Assembly: GCF_001647675.1 (NCBI RefSeq)
Contig: NZ_CP015594.1
Location: forward strand, 1,922,001 to 1,986,000
Source: Acinetobacter sp. NCu2D-2
GTDB lineage: Bacteria; Pseudomonadota; Gammaproteobacteria; Pseudomonadales; Moraxellaceae
Reading direction: 5' to 3'
DNA: 64,000 nt
The translations under genes and the position numbers were made by a program. The first letter of the stretch is position 1. Every line of letters begins with the position of its first letter. The notes beneath the pieces are model-generated. The model saw only the letters and a list, made by a program, of their open reading frames with translations, had not been told where the DNA came from and did no database searches. Below, piece after piece: positions 57,534 to 64,000 of this stretch.

Positions 57534-58244
57534 TTAATCTAAAAAGTTTAATGCATCAAAGTCTTTAACTTTAGACAAATAAATCGGTGCGTACTGAATC
57601 TTGCTCCATGTCTCTTTAAAGCGTTCAGGCTGTTCGACATCATGTTTATTAAGATTGTCTTTCACCAATTTTTTAGCGGTTAGAAAATTAATACTGATAT
57701 AAGTTTGCACAGTGGGACCATAATTTTCCGAGCGATCATAACCAATTAAACGCATATCGTTAGCGACCGTTTGGAATTTAAAGACCTGATAGCCATAGCG
57801 ACCATGTTGATAATTTAAATGCAGCACGCCCTGCTTAATCTCAGGAATAAGTTCAGGTGGAAAGTACACGCCACCATTTTCCTGATCGGAACTCATAGCC
57901 GTTAAGTTTTGAGTCAGTAACTGATATTTGTTTGTTGCCTTTTGCCCGAGCAAGACTACGATGCCCCGTCGATTGCGGTCATAGGTTTTGCCATTTTCTT
58001 GCACGATGCCTTGTGGTTTCGTGGCTTTGACAATTAATACAGCATCTTGAATATGGTCTTTATTTAAATCACTACGGGTGACTGAAAAGAGTGTATAGCC
58101 TTTAGGAATAAAGGCTTTGAAGGTTTTACTGTCTTTTTTAAGCTGTAATTGTTCAGCCGATATTTGAGTTTGTGCCATGAGATTTGGCGTACAGATACCG
58201 AATATCATCGCTATAGTGAATGATTTGAGATGCTGCTTCATCAT
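57534..58244 (-). CDS. Secreted protein with an EF-hand-like (VCBS/FG-GAP type) loop
   Basis: 236 residues. An N-terminal signal peptide (MMKQHLKSFTIAMIFGICTP, with cleavage after LMA) has a GGAG ribosome site before the ATG. The loop SDLNKDHIQDAVLIVK has the DxNxDxxxD spacing of calcium-binding FG-GAP or dockerin-type loops. The mature part has alternating strands (GIVVLLGQ, YQLLTQNLTA) that fit a small beta-propeller-like or VCBS-type domain. Likely periplasmic or extracellular; function unknown. Confidence 0.6.
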   Translation of the reverse strand: MMKQHLKSFTIAMIFGICTPNLMAQTQISAEQLQLKKDSKTFKAFIPKGYTLFSVTRSDLNKDHIQDAVLIVKATKPQGIVQENGKTYDRNRRGIVVLLGQKATNKYQLLTQNLTAMSSDQENGGVYFPPELIPEIKQGVLHLNYQHGRYGYQVFKFQTVANDMRLIGYDRSENYGPTVQTYISINFLTAKKLVKDNLNKHDVEQPERFKETWSKIQYAPIYLSKVKDFDALNFLD

Positions 58245-58317
58245 ATCTTTCTCCTATCTAGCTCTATCTATCAATGAATTGAGCTTTTATAAGTGGATAG
58301 TGCATCATCTATATTGA

Positions 58318-58896
58318 TTATGAAGCAGTGTGATCAAGTCTTTGCTGTTTCTTTTGTTTAATCCAACGCACGATCCAAATCATTGCAATAATCCCGACAA
58401 TGACCACCAATACAGGCACTAAAAACGATAATACGGAAAGGATGACGGCGCTGATCCATTCACCTGTTGAAAATACAGGATTTGCCACACCACCTGTGGT
58501 TGCTGTAGAAAGCCCTCGTACCGCCACGGTACTCATCTGCACTGCGCCTGCTGTTCCGCCGCCGACAATAATCGCCGCTGCCCAACTGGCAAACTGTGAC
58601 ATTTCCCCTGAGCTGACTGCCATAGTGGTGAGTGTGCCTGCGACCATCGCTGCAGGTGTAGCAATGGTGTCTAAGGCATTATCTACCCATGGAATATAAT
58701 AGGCTGCAATTTCACATACGGTTGCAATGCCTAACGCTAAACATACACTTGGCATGGCAAGCCATTCAAAGCCTTTCATCGGTTCGAACCAGCCAACAAG
58801 CGAGGCAAGGCTCATAATAAGTAATGGCACAAAGACACGAAAACCACATGCGGCACTCAGTCCAATGCCGATACATAAGCCTAAAATTGTTTCCAT
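58318..58896 (-). CDS. DUF4126 domain membrane protein
   Basis: 192 residues, mostly membrane. Family features are the N-terminal GIGLSAACGFRVFVPLL, the middle YIPWVDNALDTIATPAAMVA and the glycine-rich ASWAAAIIVGGGTAGAVQMS, followed by a C-terminal helix and a short basic tail (KQKKQQRLD). Function of the family is not known. No close neighbour on the same strand. Confidence 0.85.
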   Translation of the reverse strand: METILGLCIGIGLSAACGFRVFVPLLIMSLASLVGWFEPMKGFEWLAMPSVCLALGIATVCEIAAYYIPWVDNALDTIATPAAMVAGTLTTMAVSSGEMSQFASWAAAIIVGGGTAGAVQMSTVAVRGLSTATTGGVANPVFSTGEWISAVILSVLSFLVPVLVVIVGIIAMIWIVRWIKQKKQQRLDHTAS

Positions 58897-58942
58897 GTGG
58901 TCTACCTGTTTTTATATGTCTATTGTCTTTCTATAAGCTAAC

Positions 58943-58973
58943 AAAAAAGCCCTATGGAGTAATAGGGCTTTTG
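58943..58973 (-). terminator. Terminator of the zinc ribbon gene
   Basis: The hairpin AAAAAAGCCCTAT / ATAGGGCTTTTG lies after the 44-codon gene ending at 59019. Confidence 0.88.
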
Positions 58974-59018
58974 TTAAAACAGGGGGTGTCTGTTTTAGTA
59001 TTTTTTGCTTTTGTAATC

Positions 59019-59153
59019 TTATTTTTTAAATTGATTGCATAAGCATTTGGTACACGGTGGTAAACGATCCGTACCAATTTCTAAGTAAGCGCGTTTTCCG
59101 CACTGAACGCAAAAATAGAAACCTGTTCCCGGTTTAGAGCCAGCATTTACCAT
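59019..59153 (-). CDS. 44-residue zinc ribbon protein
   Basis: The frame begins at an ATG with GGAG 7 bases upstream and has its own terminator. The 44 residues contain CVQC (C15, C18) and CTKC (C34, C37), with an extra Cys at 39 next to the second pair. The knuckles have the CxxCG and PPCxxC form of short rubredoxin-like or DUF1451-type zinc ribbons. It probably binds one zinc ion. Too short for automated gene callers with a length limit. Function unknown. Confidence 0.75.
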   Translation of the reverse strand: MVNAGSKPGTGFYFCVQCGKRAYLEIGTDRLPPCTKCLCNQFKK

Positions 59154-59286
59154 TTTTGTTCTCCATGTGTTCTAGAAATGGTCGAACGAGTATAGCCCCA
59201 CTATTTGTTAAAGGTATTGTCCTTTTTGTTATAGGATTGTGGCAGTTGGGCGAAATATATTTGTAAACTACTTTTAAATCTTCAGT

Positions 59287-59725
59287 TTACAAATTTTGAT
59301 TGAACAACTTCGGAACAATTACTTCTAACTTTTTATTTAATGGGAAAATTTTTGTACTTGATACATACATAAATCCCTCATTTGGTGGTTCAGTTACAAC
59401 TCCAAAACAGCGACAATAGAAAAAAATTCCGTAAACATTTTTTAGAATATCTAATTTTAGTAAATTTTCATATTCCGACATAAAATATTCGCCCAAGAAG
59501 ATATTGACCTTTTTCACAAGTATCATTGTATTCTTATGATTTGTTTCAGCTATTAACTTACCGACATTAATAACTTCAGTAATATCCACAAATATCAATC
59601 CAAAATCATGTATTGAATCAACCTTACTATCTATTTGTTTAGCTGCTTTTTTATATTTTTTATAATTGAACTGGGACTTTTAATTCTCTTACATTCAACA
59701 TAAACAGTATCTTTTCCTTTTTTTA
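59287..59725 (-). pseudogene. 3' half of a disrupted PD-(D/E)XK nuclease-like gene
   Basis: The minus-strand reading continues the interrupted gene at 60774-61167 after removal of the IS element and one duplication copy. Joined residues are L-K-K-G-K-D-T-V-Y-V-E-C-K-R-I-K, the E-x-K strand of a PD-(D/E)XK nuclease. Near 59666-59681 the frame is lost: in the first frame a stop appears at TAG soon after. The frame used from there on (YKKYKKAAKQIDSKVDSIHD, DFGLIFVDITEVIN) runs open to the stop at 59287. A 103-residue open frame from 59598 therefore is only the tail of this protein, not a gene on its own. Confidence 0.65.
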
Positions 59726-59734
59726 GTTTAATAT

Positions 59735-60773
59735 GGCTTTGTTGCACAAACCTATCTATAAAGGCTTTTTCAGCGATATAATTTCCAAATGAATAAGCCT
59801 ACACAGAAAATCTACCGCACAACCAATTGGCCCGCATATAACCGAGCACTCATGAGTCGCGGAAATATTGCCATTTGGTTTGATCCTGCTACGCAATGGT
59901 ATGCGCCATCAAAAGGCAAACAAGGGCGAAATCAAACCTACTCCGACGCAGCCATCCAATGCTGCTTAATGATTAAATCCTTATTCCGTCTATCTTTACG
60001 TATGGTCACTGGCTTTGTGCAAAGTCTGATTAAACTTTGCGGATTAAATTGGACCGCACCAGATTACAGTACGCTTTGTAGAAGACAAAAGCATATTGAT
60101 ATTGCAATCAGCTACCAAAAAAGTAGCGATGGGCTGCATCTACTCGTAGACTCTACAGGCATGAAGTTTCTAGGTGAGGGCGAATGGAAACGCAAGAAAC
60201 ATGGAGCTGAATATCGTCGCCAATGGCGTAAACTACATATTGGTATAGATGCCAAAACCCTACAAATACGCGCTATTCAGCTCACAACCAATAATGTCAG
60301 TGATTCACAGGTGCTTGGTGATTTACTTAATCAGATTCCACAAGATGAGCAGATTGACTCTGTTTATACCGATGGAGCTTATGACACCAAGCAATGCCGT
60401 CAGGTTATTGCAGATCGGCAAGCACATGCGGTGATTCCACCTAGAAAAAATGCGAAACCATGGAAAGATACAAAAAGTAGCTCGCTAGAGCGAAATGAAT
60501 TACTTCGAACAGTTAAACGTTTAGGCAGGACATTATGGAAAAAATGGTCAGGCTATCATCGCCGCAGTTTGGTGGAAACCAAGATGCATTGCATCAAATT
60601 ATTAGGCGATAAATTAATGGCAAGAAGCTTTCCTAGTCAGGTGAATGAAATTCATGCACGTGTAGCAGTCCTCAACAGATTTACGGAATTAGGTCGACCA
60701 CTTACCCAAGTTACGCCTTAAATTTGGCTCAATTAGGGGCGCTTTGCATTTCAAATCTTTGTGCAACAAAGCC
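59735..60773 (+). mobile_element. IS5-family (IS903 group) insertion sequence
   Basis: A 1039-bp element with inverted terminal repeats starting GGCTTTGTTGCACAAA (59735-59750) and ending with TTTGTGCAACAAAGCC (60758-60773). A 9-bp target duplication GTTTAATAT flanks it (59726-59734 and 60774-60782). It carries an intact transposase gene and interrupts the nuclease-like gene. Confidence 0.94.
59789..60721 (+). CDS. IS5-family transposase
   Basis: 310 residues, intact. Catalytic residues: D in LLVDSTGMKF, D in SVYTDGAYDT and E in SLVETKMHCIKLLG, with the YREK-like surroundings of the IS903 group (RRQWRKLHIGIDAKT). Matches Acinetobacter IS5-type transposases from memory. Confidence 0.92.
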   Translation: MNKPTQKIYRTTNWPAYNRALMSRGNIAIWFDPATQWYAPSKGKQGRNQTYSDAAIQCCLMIKSLFRLSLRMVTGFVQSLIKLCGLNWTAPDYSTLCRRQKHIDIAISYQKSSDGLHLLVDSTGMKFLGEGEWKRKKHGAEYRRQWRKLHIGIDAKTLQIRAIQLTTNNVSDSQVLGDLLNQIPQDEQIDSVYTDGAYDTKQCRQVIADRQAHAVIPPRKNAKPWKDTKSSSLERNELLRTVKRLGRTLWKKWSGYHRRSLVETKMHCIKLLGDKLMARSFPSQVNEIHARVAVLNRFTELGRPLTQVTP

Positions 60774-61167
60774 GTTTAATATCAGAATCAGTATTTAATT
60801 CAATCTTATATTCTTTTGCATAAACAAATTTACTGGCAATCAGCAGTTCAAAAAGAAAATCACGCGATTGATCACTACTAGCAGCAAACTCCTGCCCTTT
60901 AAATAAAAATTTAGCTTGTCTTGACCAATTATCAATATTTATATGCTTTAAATTATTATAGATTTTTAAAAAATCAATCATTTCTAAATAAGCATTTTCA
61001 AGTTCAAAAACATATTTTTCATTAGCTACAAAATTATCTATATCTTTTAATTTTTTTTCATAAAATTTATACCTAGTTCTAGAATAATCGAAACCTATTG
61101 ACGTAAACCATTTACAAGCTTCATCAAGTTTCCCAAGTAAATCATAGTGATTATATGCAAAATACAT
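60774..61167 (-). pseudogene. 5' half of a disrupted PD-(D/E)XK nuclease-like gene
   Basis: 131 native residues begin MYFAYNHYDLLGKLDEACKW. An N-terminal helical part is followed by SRDFLFELLIASKFVYAKEY (residues 101-120, with the helix Glu of the nuclease fold, E107) and KIELNTDSDIK (121-131). The gene then runs into the IS; seven more residues of the open frame come from the element itself. With the tail at 59287-59725 the joined core is D127/D129 ... E142-C-K144. It overlaps the upstream small gene by 17 bases. Such orphan nucleases are often in defence or DNA repair; here the function is inferred. Confidence 0.65.
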
Positions 61168-61405
61168 TAATACTACCCAATATCTTAATCGTATTTATAT
61201 TTACATTTAGATTAATATACGAATTTAGTCCATCTCCTGAAGTAGCTAAGATTTTCATTCTATCCACGTGAAATTTTCCCGACTTTCCTGCATAACTGTA
61301 GGTATAAATTTTCGCTGTTCCATTAAATTTGACTCTGATGTAAGTATCCCCAATATCGTAATGTGTTACATTCGAATCATTATTGATATCTTTATAAATT
61401 TCCAA
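61151..61405 (-). CDS. Small protein overlapping the nuclease-like gene
   Basis: 84 residues, starting at TTG 61405 with AGGGA 6-7 bases upstream. The stop codon lies 17 bases inside the next gene (61167), so the two are translationally coupled. The sequence (YDIGDTYIRVKFNGTAKIYT, then YAGKSGKFHVDRMKILATSG and GLNSYINLNV) resembles the short KTSC-like domain proteins found near mobile elements, but the match is only by pattern. Function unknown. Confidence 0.65.
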   Translation of the reverse strand: MEIYKDINNDSNVTHYDIGDTYIRVKFNGTAKIYTYSYAGKSGKFHVDRMKILATSGDGLNSYINLNVNINTIKILGSINVFCI

Positions 61406-61422
61406 TTGTTTTCCCTAAAATA

Positions 61423-61454
61423 AAAACGCCCCAATTCACATTAGAGCGTTTTTT
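61423..61454 (-). terminator. Terminator of acnD
   Basis: On the minus strand AAACGCTCTAAT / ATTGGGGCGTTT form an imperfect hairpin followed by a T-run. It lies downstream of the acnD stop codon and of the interspersed repeat. Confidence 0.65.
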
Positions 61455-61474
61455 AAACAATTTCAATCACTTTA

Positions 61475-61544
61475 ATCCTCACCAACCCTCCTTTAAAAAA
61501 GGAGGGAGTTCCCCTCTTTAGAAAAGAGGGGTCAGGGGAGATTC
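61475..61544. repeat. Interspersed GGAGGG-type intergenic repeat, copy 3
   Basis: Contains CCCTCCTTTAAAAAAGGAGG, then CCCCTCTTTAGAAAAGAGGG, then TCAGGGGAGATTCT: the same two palindromes and tail as at 27858-27960. It lies directly against the acnD stop codon (61545). Confidence 0.7.
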
Positions 61545-64000
61545 TTAAACATTCCCCTCCAAGAAATCCTGCGCAAAACGTTGCAACACCCCACCCGCTT
61601 CATACACAGACACTTCTTCTTCGGTATCTAAACGACAGGTCACAGGCACTTTGATAATCTCATTCTTACCATCTGTCGTTGAACGCTCAATGACTAAAGT
61701 CAGGTCAGAACGTGGCGCAATATTGCCAATCACGCTATAGAGTTCCGTACCATCCAACTTCAAAGTCTTACGATCTGTGCCTGCTTTAAACTCCAGTGGC
61801 AACACGCCCATACCGACCAAATTGGTACGATGAATACGCTCAAAACCTTCCGCGACAATCGCTTCCACACCTGCAAGGCGCACACCTTTAGCAGCCCAGT
61901 CACGACTTGAACCTTGTCCGTAGTCTTTACCTGCAATCACGATGAGCGGCTGTTTGCGGTTCATATAGGTTTCTATCGCTTCCCACATACGCATCACTTC
62001 GCCTTCAGGCTCAACACGCGCTTTCGACCCTTGCTTAATCGTACCGTCAGAACGCACCACCATTTCATTAAACAGTTTCGGGTTGGCAAGCGTTGCCCGT
62101 TGTGCCGTTAAATGGTCGCCACGGTGTGTTGCATAAGAGTTAAAGTCTTCCTCAGGCAAGCCCATTTTCGCCAAATACTCACCCGCAGCCGAATCCAATA
62201 CAATCGCATTTGATGGTGATAAATGATCGGTGGTAATGTTATCGCCCAAAATTGCCAGTGGACGCATATTGGCTAAAGTACGCGGTGCTGCCAATGCTCC
62301 TTCCCAATATGGCGGACGACGGATATAGGTACTTTGCGGACGCCAATCATAGAGTGGACTTGGTGCTTTCTCAGCCTCACCCAAATCAAACATTGGAATA
62401 TAAACTTTCTTAAACTGCTCAGGCTTTACCGAAGTTTTGACCAAAGCATCAATTTCTTCATCGGATGGCCAAATATCTTTCAGGTAAATTGGATTGCCGT
62501 CTTTGTCCGTACCCAAAGCATCTTTTTCAATGTCAAAACGAATCGTCCCTGCAATCGCATAAGCCACAACCAATGGCGGAGAAGCCAAGAAGGCTTGTTT
62601 TGCATAAGGATGAATACGACCATCGAAGTTACGGTTACCCGAAAGTACTGCTGTGGCATATAGGTCACGGTCGATGATTTCTTGCTGAATCTTTGGATCT
62701 AACGCACCCGACATGCCGTTACAGGTGGTACATGCATACGCCACAATACCAAAACCAAGCTGTTCTAAATCTTTGAGTACGCCTGCTTCTTCCAAATACA
62801 ACGCTGCTGCTTTAGACCCCGGTGCAAAAGATGATTTCACCCACGGTTTACGCACTAAGCCGAGTTCATTCGCTTTACGAGCAAGCAAACCCGCAGCAAC
62901 CGTATTACGTGGGTTTGAGGTATTGGTACATGAGGTAATGGCAGCGATGATGATTGCGCCATCAGGCATTAAACCATCGGTACGATTTTCTACCACGCCT
63001 GCAATGCCTTTTTCTTTTAAATCACTTGTCGATACACGCGCATGTGGATTCGATGGCCCTGCAATATTACGGGTTACGGTTGATAAATCGAAACGTAACA
63101 CGCGTGGATATTCCGCTTGCTTCATGCTTGAGGCCCAAAGACCAATTTCTTTGGCATAGGTTTCAACCAGTTTGACTTGCTCAGGCTCACGACCGGTCAG
63201 GGTTAAATAATCAATGGTGTTTTGATCAATATAGAACATCGCAGCCGTTGCGCCATATTCAGGGGTCATATTGGAAATCGTGGCACGATCCCCCACCGAC
63301 ATACTGTCTGCACCTTCACCAAAAAATTCTAAATACGCACCGACCACACGTTCTTTACGTAAAAACTCGGTTAATGCCAACACAATATCGGTTGCGGTAA
63401 TCCCTGCTTGACGCTGACCTACAAGCTCGACACCAATAATATCGGGTAGACGCATCCAAGATGCACGACCAAGCATCACGTTCTCAGCCTCTAAGCCACC
63501 AACACCAATCGAAATCACACCCAAAGCATCGGTATGTGGCGTGTGTGAATCTGTACCTACACAGGTATCAGGGAAAGCCACACCATCACGGTTTTGAATC
63601 ACCGGTGACATTTTTTCTAAGTTAATTTGATGCATAATGCCGTTGCCTGCCGGAATCACATCGACATTTTCAAAGGCGGTTTTGGTCCATTCAATAAAGT
63701 GGAATCGGTCTTCATTTCGACGGTCTTCTACCGCACGGTTCTTCTCAAAAGCATCGGGGTCGAAACCGCCATATTCCACTGCCAATGAATGATCGACAAT
63801 CAGTTGTGTCGGCACGACTGGATTGACTTTAGATGGGTCGCCACCTTGTTCTGCAATGGCATCACGTAATCCTGCCAAATCGACCAATGCGGTTTGACCT
63901 AAGATGTCATGACACACCACACGCGCTGGATACCAAGGAAAATCATGCTCTTGCTTACGTTCAATCAGCTGACGTAAAGACTGTTCTAAAATGGCAGGAT
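61545..64000 (-). CDS. acnD: 2-methylcitrate dehydratase AcnD (Fe/S-dependent), partial
   Basis: At least 817 codons are visible; the frame continues beyond the right edge, so the N-terminus (about 45 residues) is missing. An internal GTG at 63920 is not the start. The text follows AcnD rather than AcnA or AcnB: CHDILGQTALVDLAGLRDAI, KNRAVEDRRNEDRFHFIEWT, and the tail RPQSTYIRRPPYWEGAL. Iron-sulfur ligands are in SCTNTSNP and CTTCNG. It acts in the methylcitrate cycle, dehydrating 2-methylcitrate for propionate breakdown. prpF usually accompanies acnD; it is not the next gene here (the next is the small protein at 61151). Confidence 0.92.
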   Translation of the reverse strand, partial: PAILEQSLRQLIERKQEHDFPWYPARVVCHDILGQTALVDLAGLRDAIAEQGGDPSKVNPVVPTQLIVDHSLAVEYGGFDPDAFEKNRAVEDRRNEDRFHFIEWTKTAFENVDVIPAGNGIMHQINLEKMSPVIQNRDGVAFPDTCVGTDSHTPHTDALGVISIGVGGLEAENVMLGRASWMRLPDIIGVELVGQRQAGITATDIVLALTEFLRKERVVGAYLEFFGEGADSMSVGDRATISNMTPEYGATAAMFYIDQNTIDYLTLTGREPEQVKLVETYAKEIGLWASSMKQAEYPRVLRFDLSTVTRNIAGPSNPHARVSTSDLKEKGIAGVVENRTDGLMPDGAIIIAAITSCTNTSNPRNTVAAGLLARKANELGLVRKPWVKSSFAPGSKAAALYLEEAGVLKDLEQLGFGIVAYACTTCNGMSGALDPKIQQEIIDRDLYATAVLSGNRNFDGRIHPYAKQAFLASPPLVVAYAIAGTIRFDIEKDALGTDKDGNPIYLKDIWPSDEEIDALVKTSVKPEQFKKVYIPMFDLGEAEKAPSPLYDWRPQSTYIRRPPYWEGALAAPRTLANMRPLAILGDNITTDHLSPSNAIVLDSAAGEYLAKMGLPEEDFNSYATHRGDHLTAQRATLANPKLFNEMVVRSDGTIKQGSKARVEPEGEVMRMWEAIETYMNRKQPLIVIAGKDYGQGSSRDWAAKGVRLAGVEAIVAEGFERIHRTNLVGMGVLPLEFKAGTDRKTLKLDGTELYSVIGNIAPRSDLTLVIERSTTDGKNEIIKVPVTCRLDTEEEVSVYEAGGVLQRFAQDFLEGNV

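Noticed and set aside
59287..59598. A 103-residue gene starting at 59598.
   Set aside because: Its reading frame extends upstream without a stop into the interrupted nuclease-like gene, so it is the tail of that pseudogene.
60751..61167. A complete 138-residue gene.
   Set aside because: The last residues (RLCCTKI) come from the IS end; the native frame is cut at the 9-bp duplication.
61545..64000. The terminal gene as AcnA or AcnB aconitase.
   Set aside because: Segments such as KNRAVEDRRNEDRFHFIEW and the RRPPYWEGA tail are those of AcnD; AcnB is much different in domain order.

Overview
The window comes from the chromosome of an Acinetobacter species (Moraxellaceae). The base composition is AT-rich. 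The protein set is diagnostic: a thirteen-gene NADH dehydrogenase I cluster with fused NuoCD, an OmpR-type regulator and kinase matching BfmR/BfmS, a membrane PQQ glucose dehydrogenase very close to the classical A. calcoaceticus enzyme, and a giant Bap-like adhesin. I cannot assign the species.

Layout. Bases 1-6000 hold housekeeping genes: a partial membrane protein, a TM-helix-repeat mechanosensitive-type channel, two small proteins, ferredoxin-NADP reductase divergent from a FinR/YeiE-like LysR regulator, a cold-shock-domain protein and upp. Bases 6100-21200 hold nuoA-N on the minus strand, a compact unit with overlaps or short gaps nearly throughout. Bases 21600-30900 hold a small hypothetical gene, bfmRS, nrdA and nrdB (with a 44-residue membrane protein between them and NrdR/DnaA-type sites upstream), then two membrane proteins of unknown role, one with an MreB/actin-like segment.

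Bases 31800-50130 are an accessory stretch bounded by two nearly identical, oppositely oriented 975-bp IS982-type elements, each with its own target duplication. Inside lie a PqqU/YncD-like outer-membrane receptor, gcd and an OprB-type sugar porin, which together read as a periplasmic glucose oxidation module with PQQ uptake. Next comes an IS4-family element sitting exactly in a transcription terminator, then a 2634-residue type I-secreted adhesin with near-identical 339-bp repeats.

Bases 50200-59150 are mostly single small genes: HAD hydrolase, NTF2-like, CHMI-like, PhnA/YjdM, SRPBCC, RraB-like, coiled-coil, RluA, DUF4126, a 44-residue zinc ribbon and several unknowns. Bases 59280-61410 hold a degraded two-gene module: a small protein overlapping a PD-(D/E)XK nuclease-like gene that has been cut by an IS903-group IS5 element and also frameshifted. 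The window ends inside acnD (methylcitrate cycle).

The most interesting items are the pqqU-gcd-oprB locus inside inverted IS copies, the terminator-targeted IS4 element with an insulated transposase, the hidden nuclease-like pseudogene, the truncated MreB-like membrane protein, and an interspersed AGGAGGG-type repeat present three times. All functional calls are from reading the sequence and family knowledge; no search was run.
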